This document shows, in pieces, positions 18,692 through 27,089 of a stretch of DNA of 64,000 nucleotides. The translations under genes and the position numbers were made by a program. The stretch's first letter is position 1. Every line of letters starts with the position of its first letter. The stretch lies in contig CAWHWS010000001.1 of assembly GCA_963833115.1 (NCBI GenBank), positions 62,001-126,000 of the forward strand, given 5' to 3'. The notes beneath the pieces were generated by a model. The model was not told the origin of the DNA. It was given only the letters and a program-made list of their open reading frames with translations, and made no database searches. The stretch comes from Hasllibacter sp963833115. GTDB lineage: Bacteria; Pseudomonadota; Alphaproteobacteria; Rhodobacterales; Rhodobacteraceae.

Positions 18692-19473
18692 GGGGGCCGG
18701 CGGCGGCGCTGGCCTGCGCGCTGGCGCTTTCGGGCCCGGCGTCCGCCTGCGGTGGCGCCGCGCCCTGCGCGCTCGACGGCGGGCCGCATGACGGCCGGAC
18801 CTATCACGTCCTGGCGCCGGAGGGCTGGGACGGGGCGGCGCCGCTGCCGGTCCTCCTGCATTTCCACGGCTGGGGGCGGCAGGGGGACCTGATCGTGCGC
18901 CACGCGCGCATCGCCGGGGCGACGGCGCCGGCGGGCGTGCTCCTGGTGGCGCCCGACGGGCTCGGCCGGTCCTGGCGGTTCCGGCAGGCGGGCTCGCCGG
19001 ACGTGGCCTTCGGCGAGGCGGTGCTGCGCGACGTGGCGGCGCGCTGGCCGGTGGATCCGGGGCGCGTGATGGTCTCGGGCTATTCCTGGGGCGCGCTGAT
19101 GGCGTGGCGCTTCGCCTGCGAGGCGGAGGCCCCGCTCCTGGCGCTCCTCTCCGTCGCCGGGGCGCTGCCGGCCGGCACGGACTGCCCCCGCGCGCCGGCC
19201 TCCGTGCGCGCGGTCTACGGGACGGACGACACGGTGCTGCCCTTCCCCTACGGGCCGGACGGGGACCCGGCCGGGCCGGTGGCGCTCTGGCGCGAACGGA
19301 TGGGATGCGGCGCCGGCGCGCCGGTGCGGGAGTGGTCGGCGGTGAGCTGGCTCACCCACGCGCGCCACGCATGGGACTGCGCCGAGGGGCCGGTGACCCT
19401 CGACGTGCACCCGGCGAGCCACCTGATCCCCCGCGGCTGGTTCGCGCGGGTGCTGGCGGAGGCGCTGGGCTAG
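18688..19473 (+). CDS. Secreted PHB-depolymerase-like esterase (LpqC type)
   Basis: A 261-residue alpha/beta hydrolase with a signal peptide. The probable TTG start (18688) overlaps the M48 stop as TTGA, giving LRGPAAALACALALSGPASA with cleavage near residue 20. The oxyanion segment LLHFHGWGRQGD is near residue 57 and the nucleophile Ser133 lies in GYSWG. The catalytic Asp is probably in YGTDDTVLPF, and His in HPASHLIP near the end. The layout matches the esterase-PHB-depolymerase family; natural substrates of these short members are ester polymers or feruloyl esters. No ATG lies near the signal peptide, so the coupled TTG is the best start. Confidence 0.75.
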   Translation: MRGPAAALACALALSGPASACGGAAPCALDGGPHDGRTYHVLAPEGWDGAAPLPVLLHFHGWGRQGDLIVRHARIAGATAPAGVLLVAPDGLGRSWRFRQAGSPDVAFGEAVLRDVAARWPVDPGRVMVSGYSWGALMAWRFACEAEAPLLALLSVAGALPAGTDCPRAPASVRAVYGTDDTVLPFPYGPDGDPAGPVALWRERMGCGAGAPVREWSAVSWLTHARHAWDCAEGPVTLDVHPASHLIPRGWFARVLAEALG

Positions 19474-19889
19474 AGGAGCCGGCCTTGCGCCGCGGCCTTC
19501 TGCCTGGGCGCGACCTCTCGGACGGAGTCGACGCGCGCGGGGATCTGCGCCGCGCGGTCGCGCAGTGCCATCGCCTCCTCGATGGTGACGATCTGGATGC
19601 GGGGGACGGCGGCGAAGCCCGGCTCCTCGTGCCGCCCCGCCGCCGCCGCCTCGGCCTGCATGCCGCCCTTGGGCGGGGTGAGGGTGAGGAATATGCCGAT
19701 CTCCGCGCCCGTGCGCTCCATCGCGCCGCACAGGTCGCGGATCATGGCGACGCCGACGTTCTCGCCGGCCTTGACGGGGACGACGGCCATGGACTTCTTG
19801 CCGAAGGGGATGATCCCGTCGAGAGTATCGCGCGGTTCGCCCACGGTCCGCTCTGCGGACGACGCGGTCGTTCGCTGCACGTGCGCCAA
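19470..19889 (-). pseudogene. C-terminal remnant of a site-specific DNA methyltransferase/Mrr-like gene
   Basis: The 139-codon frame contains DGIIPFGKKSMAVVPVKAGENVG, then MIRDLCGAMERTGAEIGIFL, TPPKGGM, EAAAAG and PRIQIVTIEEAM. I recognise this series as the extreme C-terminal restriction-endonuclease-like tail of a family of DNA methyltransferases (usual form: VK-G-x-NV, IRDL-G, GIFITL-PT-M, P-IQI-TIEE). The methyltransferase domain that should precede it is absent. The first 23 codons are unrelated, and AT-rich foreign DNA begins about 20 bp further upstream. Most simply, an insertion or recombination removed the 5' part. It is convergent with the esterase gene, the stop codons overlapping. 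Confidence 0.55.
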
Positions 19890-19952
19890 TGGCCACTATG
19901 CAGATGTCCATTGCCCTACCTTGGCCCTATAGCAAATGACGGACGGGTAACC

Positions 19953-20951
19953 TCATTCATTCTCCTGTTGTACCTCTGCAATTATCCGTCGCACCAGTGC
20001 GCTCGACGTTCCGTAACTAACCAAATGCACATCCAAACCGCTGGCTGCATGCATGCGTAGCGCACGCAGGATAGCATCGGCGATCCAGTCCCGCCGATTG
20101 CCGAAGGCACCACCACCCAACATTGTAAGAAAAACACGGTTATTACCCGTTGCGGCACGGTTCTGGATCGCAGCCAGCAAAGTTGCTTCGTAAGCTGCCT
20201 CCAACACCAATTGTGCGATAGAGCTCCACAGGTCGGCATCCACGTATGAATAGGCGACCGGCATAGCGCTGCAATAGACTTGGGTAACAAGGCGGCCTGC
20301 ATCATTCGTCGTGACCTCCGTATCTGCCTGTACCCCAATCCGCAGAGCGGCGCGTAGGCTATCCACTTCCATTGTAGCCAAGTGTTTGTTGACCGCATGC
20401 AGGCTGTCTTCGGTAGGGAGCGCATAGCCATTGCGCATCTCCCATAGGAACCGATCCGGGGCGCCCAACAGTCCGGAAAAATCAGCCAAACAATTAATTT
20501 GACGATCCGATGTCTGGCCGATACCGCCGCCGATCGGCGCAAAGTAATTTCGGTAGATCGTACCAGCGAGGCAAGCCAGTGCACAAGCTGGTCCCTGCGT
20601 TAAGTCGTTCTCGTAACGACCTACTCCCATTTCCGGTGTGATTGAGGGATGAACCATTTCGAGCAAATTGAATTGGGATGCGACTTGGAACAACGCTCCT
20701 TCATTTTCGGGCCGCATATGTAACCGTTGTACATCAGCGACTACCTCTTGCAGGATGAGTGGCCCATCTTCAGCAATGGGAGTGGCCGCCCTGAGTTCAC
20801 CCAACGATGGCAAGGTTAGAGTACCAATCTGTGCGCGCCAGCCATTCAAACTCGATAACAATATGCCGCCTTCGACAGATAAGCACCCATATACCCGCGC
20901 CCGGCTTTCGTCTGTGATACCAGTCATTTCTTCAAACCATGTCATGGCCAT
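19953..20951 (-). CDS. Macro-domain-like protein in AT-rich DNA
   Basis: A 332-residue protein without a signal peptide. The N-terminus (MTWFEEMTGITDES) leads to FQVASQFNLLEM near residue 112, GVGRYENDLTQGPACALAC, and TIYRNYFAPI. The C-terminal part has VFLTMLGGGAFGN (about 273-285), like the phosphate-binding loop of macro and PARG-type ADP-ribose-processing domains. The two conserved blocks suggest a poly(ADP-ribose)-glycohydrolase-like fold; this is from memory and unverified. Two ATGs (20951 and 20945) precede the conserved start. The gene is strikingly AT-richer than its surroundings and abuts a truncated methyltransferase gene, as in a defence or conflict locus. The upstream 20952-21173 holds no gene. 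Confidence 0.55.
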   Translation of the reverse strand: MAMTWFEEMTGITDESRARVYGCLSVEGGILLSSLNGWRAQIGTLTLPSLGELRAATPIAEDGPLILQEVVADVQRLHMRPENEGALFQVASQFNLLEMVHPSITPEMGVGRYENDLTQGPACALACLAGTIYRNYFAPIGGGIGQTSDRQINCLADFSGLLGAPDRFLWEMRNGYALPTEDSLHAVNKHLATMEVDSLRAALRIGVQADTEVTTNDAGRLVTQVYCSAMPVAYSYVDADLWSSIAQLVLEAAYEATLLAAIQNRAATGNNRVFLTMLGGGAFGNRRDWIADAILRALRMHAASGLDVHLVSYGTSSALVRRIIAEVQQENE

Positions 20952-21173
20952 CGTCAGCCTTTCTAAAGCACTCTGGTAAGGATGCCCCGATGCAGACATT
21001 CGCTGCATCCAGAGTTGTTGTCAGAAGGGCTCGAAGCGGCCGTTCGTTGCTCGGAAGGCGGGAGCGGTGCGGGGCGTGGTTGGGGAAGGGTCACATCGAG
21101 TCGATGGTGGGGTGGGTTCGCGCGATCGTCTCGGCAGGGGACGGTCCCCGGGCGGACGCCCCTGAAACGGCGC

Positions 21174-22598
21174 TCAGGCGAGGCGGCCCCAGAGGTCGTA
21201 CTCGCCGGCCTCCTCGATCACGGCGTCGATCATCTGACCGGGGAGGAGGGCGCCGGGGGCGAGGCCCCCGTCCGCGTCGATGAAGAGGTTGCCGTCGATG
21301 GCGGGGGCGTCGGCCATGGTGCGGCAGGTGGCGACGGGGCCGTCGTCGCCGTCCTCCACCTCGTCCACGATGGCGCGCACCGTGGTGCCGACGCGGGCCT
21401 CCAGCTTCGCCGCGCTGATCGCCTGGGCGCGGGCCATGAAGCGGTCCCAGCGGTCCTGCTTGACCTCCGGCGCCACGTGGTCCGGCAGGGCGTTCGAGCG
21501 CGCGCCCGGGACGTCCTCGTACTGGAACGCGCCGACGCGGTCGAGGCGGGCATCGTCCAGCCAGTCGAGGAGGGTCTCGAACTCGGCCTCGGTCTCGCCG
21601 GGATAGCCGACGATGAAGGTCGAGCGCAGGGTCAGGTCCGGGCAGATGGCGCGCCAGGCCGCGATCTCGTCCAGCGTGCGGGCGGCGGCGGCCGGGCGGG
21701 CCATGCGGCGCAGCACGTCCGGGTGCGCGTGCTGGAACGGGATGTCGAGATAGGGGAGCAGGCCGGAATCGGGGTCGGCCATGAGCGGGATCAGCTCGCG
21801 CACGTGCGGGTAGGGGTAGACGTAGTGCAGCCGCACCCAGGCGCCGCGGGCGCCGGCCAGCGCGCCCAGCTCGCGGGCGAGGTCGGTGACGTGGGCGCGC
21901 ACCTCGGCGCCCTTCCACGGGCTGGCGGCGTGGCGGAGGTCGAGGCCGTAGGCGCTGGTGTCCTGCGAGATGACGAGGAGCTCGCGCGTGCCGGCGTCGA
22001 GCAGGCGCTCGGCTTCCCGCAGGACGGCGTTGGCGGGCCGGGAGGCGAGCCTCCCGCGCATGTCGGGGATGATGCAGAACCGGCACTTGTGATTGCAGCC
22101 CTCGGAAATCTTGAGGTAGCTGTAATGCCGCGGCGTGAGGGTCACGGCCGGCGCGGGCACCAGGTCTACGAACGGGTCCGGCCGGGGCGGCAGGGCGGCG
22201 TGCACCGCGTCCATCACGGCCTCGTACTGGTGCGGGCCGGTGATCGCGGTGACGGTGGGGTGCGCGCCGCGGATCACGTCCGCCTCGGCGCCCAGGCAGC
22301 CGGTGACGATGACGCGCCCGTTCTCGGCCAGGGCCTCGCCGATGGCCTCGAGCGATTCCATCCGCGCGGAATCGAGGAAGCCGCAGGTGTTGACGATCAC
22401 CGCGCCCGCGCCCTCGTAGCCCGGGGAGATGGCGTAGCCCTCCGCGCGCAGGCGGGTCAGGATGCGCTCGGAATCGACGAGCGCCTTGGGGCAGCCGAGG
22501 GAGACCATGCCGATGGCGGGCTGGCCCGGGCGCGGCGCCGGGTCGATCCGTCCCTTCGGGGCGAGGTCTGGGCGCAGGTCGGGGGGGTTCGCGGACAT
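21174..22598 (-). CDS. rimO: Ribosomal protein S12 methylthiotransferase
   Basis: A radical-SAM enzyme that methylthiolates the conserved Asp of ribosomal protein S12. It is 474 residues from the ATG at 22598. It has an N-terminal MTTase domain with three cluster cysteines (SLGCPKALVDSE, NTCGFLDSA, TGCLGAE) and a radical-SAM motif C-x-x-x-C-x-x-C in SEGCNHKCRFCIIP. RimO-specific signatures are SYLKISEGCNHKC and the long C-terminal TRAM domain ending EYDLWGRLA. It is preceded only by spacer; an in-frame extension to 22796 is not conserved. Length and motifs are normal. Confidence 0.95.
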   Translation of the reverse strand: MSANPPDLRPDLAPKGRIDPAPRPGQPAIGMVSLGCPKALVDSERILTRLRAEGYAISPGYEGAGAVIVNTCGFLDSARMESLEAIGEALAENGRVIVTGCLGAEADVIRGAHPTVTAITGPHQYEAVMDAVHAALPPRPDPFVDLVPAPAVTLTPRHYSYLKISEGCNHKCRFCIIPDMRGRLASRPANAVLREAERLLDAGTRELLVISQDTSAYGLDLRHAASPWKGAEVRAHVTDLARELGALAGARGAWVRLHYVYPYPHVRELIPLMADPDSGLLPYLDIPFQHAHPDVLRRMARPAAAARTLDEIAAWRAICPDLTLRSTFIVGYPGETEAEFETLLDWLDDARLDRVGAFQYEDVPGARSNALPDHVAPEVKQDRWDRFMARAQAISAAKLEARVGTTVRAIVDEVEDGDDGPVATCRTMADAPAIDGNLFIDADGGLAPGALLPGQMIDAVIEEAGEYDLWGRLA

Positions 22599-22726
22599 TG
22601 CGCGCGCATAGGCGACGGGCGCGCCGCTTGGAAGGGCCCGGCGGCCGGAGGCCTTGCGGGCGCACGGGCGCTCGGCGGGCCCGCGGCGGCGCCGCTCGCC
22701 TTCGCGGGGCAGCCGGTCAGCGCGTG

Positions 22727-23404
22727 ATGGTCGAGTGGGAGGGAGATCGTCCGGACGGGAGGGATACCAGCCCTCGGGACCGGCTCGTTGACCCACGTGA
22801 GCCGCCGCGTAGGAACGTTCTATCGCAAGGCGAGAGGGACGACATCACACGTCTCGCCGCCATCCTCGCCGCGGCCGCCCCGGGCATCGGCGCCGCCTCG
22901 GCCGCCATGCCGGGCTTCGAGGACGTCGCGACGGGCGCCGCGACCACCTCCGTCGCGGTCGGCGGCGTGACCGTGACCGTGACCGTGACCACGGCGAGCG
23001 ACCGCTCCGCGGCGGATGGCGGGACGAACCGGGCGGTGACCTTCGACACCCTCGACCTGGCGGGCGACGATTCCGCTCCGTCCTTCCCGGACGGAGCGTT
23101 CGGCAGGGTCCTGGTCGTCGCCTTCGACGGGTTCACCGGGCTGGACGACATCGTCATCACCGTGGCCACCGACGGCGGCGGCACCGTCACGGCCCCGGGT
23201 ATTGGAGCCGCAAAAGTCTCCAGCCCGAGCTTCGCGTTCGGCGGCTCGGGCGCGATCGACGACCTGCAGATCACGCCGATCTCGGTGCCCGCGGCGCTGC
23301 CGCCGTTCGGCCTCGCGCTCGGCGGGTCGACTCTCGCGGGGCGGCGCCGCCGCGGCAGAGGGCTCCGGCGGGGGGCGCCGCGACGCTCGATAACGAAAGC
23401 GTGA
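22727..23404 (+). CDS. Possible VPLPA-CTERM-type exported protein, start uncertain
   Basis: The nearest ATG (22727) precedes 39 charged codons with no export signal. Protein-like sequence really begins at TRLAAILAAAAPGIGAASAA (from 22847), a signal peptide whose expected ATG is ATC (22844-22846) behind a GAGAGGGACGAC ribosome-binding site. The mature part (GFEDVATGAATTSVAVG onward, with FDGFTGLDDIVITV and SGAIDDLQI) is strand-rich, like PEP-CTERM exosortase substrates. It then reads PISVPAALPPFGLALGG and GRRRRGRG, a recognisable but degraded VPLPA sorting tag (motif, helix, Arg cluster), followed by 15 unexpected residues. Probably a decaying or recently mutated surface protein gene. No sorting enzyme is visible nearby. 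Confidence 0.4.
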   Translation: MVEWEGDRPDGRDTSPRDRLVDPREPPRRNVLSQGERDDITRLAAILAAAAPGIGAASAAMPGFEDVATGAATTSVAVGGVTVTVTVTTASDRSAADGGTNRAVTFDTLDLAGDDSAPSFPDGAFGRVLVVAFDGFTGLDDIVITVATDGGGTVTAPGIGAAKVSSPSFAFGGSGAIDDLQITPISVPAALPPFGLALGGSTLAGRRRRGRGLRRGAPRRSITKA

Positions 23405-23501
23405 TCGCGGCGCCCCACGATGGCCGTGTCCACGGACGTATCTAGGACGACGGTCACGGCCCGCCGGCGAACGCGCGGCGGGCACAGCGGGAGACGGCGC
23501 G

Positions 23502-23978
23502 ATGGAACGACGACGGTTCATGACGACGGCGCTCGCCGCGGGCGGGCTCACCCTCACCGGCCGGACCGCGGGCGCGGCGGAGGATGCCTATCCCGTCACC
23601 CGCACGGATGCCGAATGGCGCGCGCTCCTGTCGCCGGCCGCCTACGCCGTCCTGCGCCAGGCCGCGACGGAGGTGGCCTTCTCGCACCCCTATCACGATC
23701 TGCACGAGGCGGGGACCTATCACTGCGCCGGCTGCGCGGCCCCGGTCTACGCGTCGGAGGACAAGTTCGTCTCGGGCACCGGCTGGCCCGCCTTCGACCG
23801 CTACATCGAGGGGCAGGTGCTCGAGGGGCCCGACCCGGTCTACGGCGCCTTCCTGCCCGAGGTGCACTGCGCCACCTGCGGCGGGCACCTGGGCCACGTC
23901 TTCGGCGACGGGCCGAAGGAGACGACCGGCCGCCGGCATTGCATCAACGGCGTCGGCCTGGAGTTCCGCGCCGCCTGA
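23502..23978 (+). CDS. msrB: Peptide-methionine (R)-S-oxide reductase, exported form
   Basis: Repairs R-methionine sulfoxide in proteins. It has 158 residues. An N-terminal RRRF start followed by MTTALAAGGLTLTG looks like a Tat-type or weak Sec signal. The MsrB domain begins about residue 30 (TRTDAEWRALLSPAAYAVLR). It has both zinc pairs (CAGC and CATC) and the catalytic Cys147 in RRHCINGVGLEF, with the usual GTGWPAF and GHLGHVF blocks. Export would place it in the periplasm, beside the lipoprotein-rich envelope set of this window. Confidence 0.92.
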   Translation: MERRRFMTTALAAGGLTLTGRTAGAAEDAYPVTRTDAEWRALLSPAAYAVLRQAATEVAFSHPYHDLHEAGTYHCAGCAAPVYASEDKFVSGTGWPAFDRYIEGQVLEGPDPVYGAFLPEVHCATCGGHLGHVFGDGPKETTGRRHCINGVGLEFRAA

Positions 23979-24073
23979 CGCAAGGTCACCTCGCCGGGAT
24001 CGGCGACGGGCATCGCGAGGTCGCGCGGTCGCTGATATACGCTCCGGCGGACGACCAGTCGACCGGGTGCGAG

Positions 24074-25057
24074 ATGATGCGAGAGATCAAGCGGCGCCTG
24101 GGCCGGGCCCGGGACGCGGTCCTCTATGGCCGGCGCGACGCCCGGTTGAAGTCCGGGGCAGAGGCCGCGCGCGCCTGGATCGAGCCGGCGGCCGAGATCC
24201 TGCCGCCCCTGCCGCCGCGCCCCGCGGACGCCGTCGCGGAGGCGCACGTGATGTGCGGCGAGGGCCAGGCCCTGATGGGCATCTGGTCGACCTGGTCGCT
24301 CCTTCGGTTCGCGCCGGACGTCGCCCTGACCGTCCATTCGGACGGATCGCTCTCGGACGGGGCGATCGCGCGCTGGCGCCGGGTGGTCCCGGGGCTGCGG
24401 GTGGTGGGCCGCGAGGAGGGGCTCGCCGCCGCCGAGCGGCACCTGGCGCGCTTCCCCCGCACCCTGGCCTGGACGCGGGACTATCATTTCGGCCTGAAGC
24501 TCGGCGGCTATTACGGGATCGCGGGGGCGCCGCGCCTGATCGAGGCGGATACCGACACCCTGACCTTCCGCCCTCCGACCGAGCTCCTGGACGCCATCGC
24601 GGACGAGGGGCGCCTGATGGCGTGGAACCGCGACGAGCGGTCCGCCTACGCCTACGCGCCCGACCTCCTGGCCGAGGTCGTCGGCGGCCCCGCGCGGACG
24701 ATGCCCGACCGCCTCAACGCCGGCTACATGGCCTCCTTCGCGCTCGAGGATCCGGACTGGCGGGTCATCGAGGACGCGCTGGAGCGCCTCTCGGCCGATC
24801 CCCGGACCGATCCGCTGCGCTACTGGACGCATCAGACGCTCCTGGCGTTGGTCGCCTCGGCGCGCGGCGACGCGGCCGGACCGCTCTCGCAGACATATGA
24901 CGTGCACGGCGGCCCGACCCGGCCGGACGCGGTCATGCGGCATTATACCGGCAATCCCGGGATCCGGCCGCGCTTCTTCACCGAAGGCGTCGGGGCGGTG
25001 ATCGCCGACGCCAAGCGCCGCGGGCAGATCCCGGCCGACTTCCCCGAAGCCCCGTGA
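24074..25057 (+). CDS. Glycosyltransferase-like (GT-A fold) protein, unknown substrate
   Basis: A 327-residue soluble protein beginning with two consecutive ATGs (24074, 24077). The centre has a short strand ending in the acidic triplet of LIEADTDTLTF (about residue 158-168), reminiscent of the DxD metal/nucleotide-sugar motif. It is preceded by DVALTVHSDGSLSDG and followed by a NAGYMASF segment, the pattern of nucleotide-diphospho-sugar transferases. No other family-defining motif is seen, so donor and acceptor are unknown. It stands alone between msrB and gcrA, converging with gcrA by 6 bp. Confidence 0.5.
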   Translation: MMREIKRRLGRARDAVLYGRRDARLKSGAEAARAWIEPAAEILPPLPPRPADAVAEAHVMCGEGQALMGIWSTWSLLRFAPDVALTVHSDGSLSDGAIARWRRVVPGLRVVGREEGLAAAERHLARFPRTLAWTRDYHFGLKLGGYYGIAGAPRLIEADTDTLTFRPPTELLDAIADEGRLMAWNRDERSAYAYAPDLLAEVVGGPARTMPDRLNAGYMASFALEDPDWRVIEDALERLSADPRTDPLRYWTHQTLLALVASARGDAAGPLSQTYDVHGGPTRPDAVMRHYTGNPGIRPRFFTEGVGAVIADAKRRGQIPADFPEAP

Positions 25058-25063
25058 GCGCCG

Positions 25064-25630
25064 CTAGCGGCGGCGGTCGCGCCGGCTGCTCATGGGCTGG
25101 AACGCGACCGTGACATGGGCGTCGCAATAGGGCTTGCCGGCCTGCACCGGCAGGCCGCAGAACCAGAACGCCTCCGTCGCCGGATCGCCGATGGGCCATT
25201 TGCAGGTCCGCTCGGTCAGCTCCATCAGGCTCAGGCGCGCGGCGCCCTTCTCGACGGCGCGCACCTTCTCGAGGGCCTCGGCGCTGATCTCGTTGGCGCT
25301 GGGCTGCGGCGGCAGGGGCTGCCCGGCGGGGATGATCTTGCGGATCGGGGTCGCCTTGGGCTCGGCCGAGTAGGTCGCGGGCTCGAGCGGCTCCTCCTTG
25401 ATGGCGGGCACCGGCGCCTCCACCACGGGCGGCTCGGGCGCCTCGGACGGGGCGGGCGCGGGCGCCCCGGCCGGCCCCGGCCCCTCGCGGTTCGACAGGC
25501 CCAGGCGGTGCACCTTGCCGATGACGGCGTTTCGCGTGACGCCGCCGAGCTCCTTGGCGATGGTCGAGGCGGACTGCCCCTCGCCCCACATGCGCTTGAG
25601 CGTCTCGACGCGCTCGTCGGTCCAGGACAT
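25064..25630 (-). CDS. gcrA: Cell-cycle transcription factor GcrA
   Basis: A 188-residue alphaproteobacterial regulator that binds sigma-70 RNA polymerase and GANTC sites methylated by CcrM. The N-terminal helix-turn-helix is nearly canonical (SWTDERVETLKRMWGEGQSA, then IAKELGGVTRNAVIGKVHRLGL). A Pro/Ala/Glu linker spans about residues 50-100. The C-terminal polymerase-binding part carries TCKWPIGDPATEAFWFCG with a conserved cysteine set (CKWP, FCG, YCDAH). The ATG at 25630 has GAAGGGGG upstream. It is separated from the divergent ABC permease by about 190 bp that include a 10-bp perfect inverted repeat. Confidence 0.95.
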   Translation of the reverse strand: MSWTDERVETLKRMWGEGQSASTIAKELGGVTRNAVIGKVHRLGLSNREGPGPAGAPAPAPSEAPEPPVVEAPVPAIKEEPLEPATYSAEPKATPIRKIIPAGQPLPPQPSANEISAEALEKVRAVEKGAARLSLMELTERTCKWPIGDPATEAFWFCGLPVQAGKPYCDAHVTVAFQPMSSRRDRRR

Positions 25631-25704
25631 CGCGTCCCCCTTCTCTCGGCTTGTCCGGCGCGCGCGCGCCCGGGGCCGGGTCCGCTGCGCGCCGTGGGAA
25701 AATC

Positions 25705-25750
25705 ATGGGAGGCCGGGGCGCCGCGCGCCTCGACTTCGCTGGCCTCCCAT
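25705..25750. promoter_or_regulatory. 10-bp perfect inverted repeat between gcrA and the ABC permease gene
   Basis: ATGGGAGGCC (25705-25714) and GGCCTCCCAT (25741-25750) are exact inverse copies 26 bp apart, in the control region of two divergent genes (75 bp from gcrA, 73 bp from the permease). Spacing and position suit an operator for a dimer or a cruciform; the length of the loop makes a terminator unlikely. Confidence 0.4.
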
Positions 25751-25822
25751 TCTAAGCGCGCGGCCCCCGGATACAAGGCACGCGGCGCCCGGCCGGCCGC
25801 CTGCGCGCATGAAGGACACGCC

Positions 25823-26665
25823 ATGACAGACCACCCGCGCGAGCCGCTCCTGGGCGGGCGCTCCCACGACCCGGCCGGCATGGGGCGGCGGCGCTTCGGG
25901 TCGCGCAACTGGCGCGGCACCGCGACCCTGGCCGAGCGCGAGACGCGGCGCTTCCTCAACGTCTGGTCGCAGACGCTGGCCGCGCCCCTGATCACGGCCG
26001 GCCTCTTCCTGCTGATCTTCTCGATTGCGATCGGGCCCTCGCGCCCGGACGTGATGGGGGTGCCGTTCCTCCAGTTCCTGGCGCCCGGGATCCTGATGAT
26101 GACGGTGATCCAGAACGCGTTCGCCAACACGTCCTCCTCCCTCGTGGTGGCCAAGGTCCAGGGCAACATCGTCGACACGCTGATGCCGCCGCTCTCGGCC
26201 GGGGAGCTGGTGGCGGGCTACGTCGCGGGGGGCGTGGCGCGCGGGGCGGTGGTCGCGGCGGTCATGGCGCTCGTGGCCGCGCTCTTCCTGGGGCAGGGGG
26301 TCGCGCACCCGCTCGCGCTGGCGGCGTTCGTGGCGCTGGGCTCGGCGATGCTGGGGGGGCTCGGCCTGCTGGCGGCGATCTGGGCGGAGAAGTTCGACCA
26401 GCTCGCGGCGATCACCAACTTCGTGATCACCCCGCTCGCGTTCCTGTCGGGGACGTTCTACTCGGTCGAGGCGATGCCCCCCCTGATGGCGCGGCTCATC
26501 CACTTCAACCCGGTGTTCTACCTGATCGACGGGGCGCGCCACGGCGTCCTGGGGCGCTCGGATTCGGACCCGCTGCTCGGCCTCGCGGTCTGCGGCGCCA
26601 CGACCCTCGTGGTGCTGGCGGCCTGCTGGGCGGCGTTCCGGACCGGCTACCGGCTCAAGCCCTGA
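25823..26665 (+). CDS. ABC-2 type transporter permease
   Basis: A 280-residue inner-membrane protein with six hydrophobic segments after a 40-residue cytoplasmic start (ETRRFLNVWSQTLAAPLI). It has family blocks FLAPGILMMTVIQNAFANTSS (second helix region), ITPLAFLSGTFYSVEAMP and NPVFYLIDGARHG near the C-terminus. This is the NodJ/YadH group, which works with a separate ATPase to export polysaccharide, lipid or drugs. No ATPase gene is adjacent in the window, so its partner must be elsewhere. Its 3' end overlaps a small opposite-strand frame by 19 bp. Confidence 0.85.
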   Translation: MTDHPREPLLGGRSHDPAGMGRRRFGSRNWRGTATLAERETRRFLNVWSQTLAAPLITAGLFLLIFSIAIGPSRPDVMGVPFLQFLAPGILMMTVIQNAFANTSSSLVVAKVQGNIVDTLMPPLSAGELVAGYVAGGVARGAVVAAVMALVAALFLGQGVAHPLALAAFVALGSAMLGGLGLLAAIWAEKFDQLAAITNFVITPLAFLSGTFYSVEAMPPLMARLIHFNPVFYLIDGARHGVLGRSDSDPLLGLAVCGATTLVVLAACWAAFRTGYRLKP

Positions 26666-26838
26666 GCCGGCGGGGCGCCGCGCCGGCCCGGACGGGGGCG
26701 CCGCCAGATCGCGCGGTGGCGCGGCTCGCCGGGCATCGGGCCGCGGCGCCGGCGCACGCCCCCCGCGATCAGGCCCGCGGTCAGGGCCAGGCCGCCGAGC
26801 CAGGGCGCCAGCAGGGCGAGGGCGAGGAGCGTCGTCAT
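26647..26838 (-). CDS. Possible small membrane protein, 63 residues
   Basis: From the ATG at 26838: MTTLLALALLAPWLGGLALT forms one helix with a second short hydrophobic stretch, then a basic Arg/Pro-rich tail (RRRRGPMPGEPRHRAIWRRP). No convincing ribosome-binding site precedes it. Small TM-plus-basic-tail proteins are plausible in this order, but I know no family. The interval to argD (26839-27089) includes a short CCCG-repeat run near 27003-27020 and nothing else recognisable. Confidence 0.35.
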   Translation of the reverse strand: MTTLLALALLAPWLGGLALTAGLIAGGVRRRRGPMPGEPRHRAIWRRPRPGRRGAPPAQGLSR

Positions 26839-27089
26839 GGCGCCTGTGGATAAGCGCGGAACGTGACGGGCACGCGACTCCGCCCGCCGGCCCGCGCCCT
26901 TTACAGGGCCGTCGCGGCGCGGCATCACCCATGCCATGACGCGCCCGGCCGCCCTCCGACGAGACTGAACCGCCAGCGGGCGCCCCGCGTCCGCGCCGCA
27001 CGTCCCGCCCGCCCGCCCGCCTTTCCGCCCGCCTGTCCGCGCGCCCGTCATTCCCCATACGCCGCGCGCCCCGTCCGAGGAGCCTCGCC

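Noticed and set aside
20040..20060. GCATGCATGC near 20.05 kb as a third member of the 11-bp array family
   Set aside because: It is inside the macro-like coding region, without phased units or the 12-bp palindrome.
15649..21050. Prophage or integrative element covering the AT-richer patches
   Set aside because: No integrase, transposase, phage structural gene or terminal repeats; ordinary GC-rich genes (DCC, M48, esterase) lie between the patches.
27003..27020. CCCG repeat run before argD as a regulatory simple-sequence repeat
   Set aside because: Short, imperfect and compatible with local base composition; no evidence of a role.
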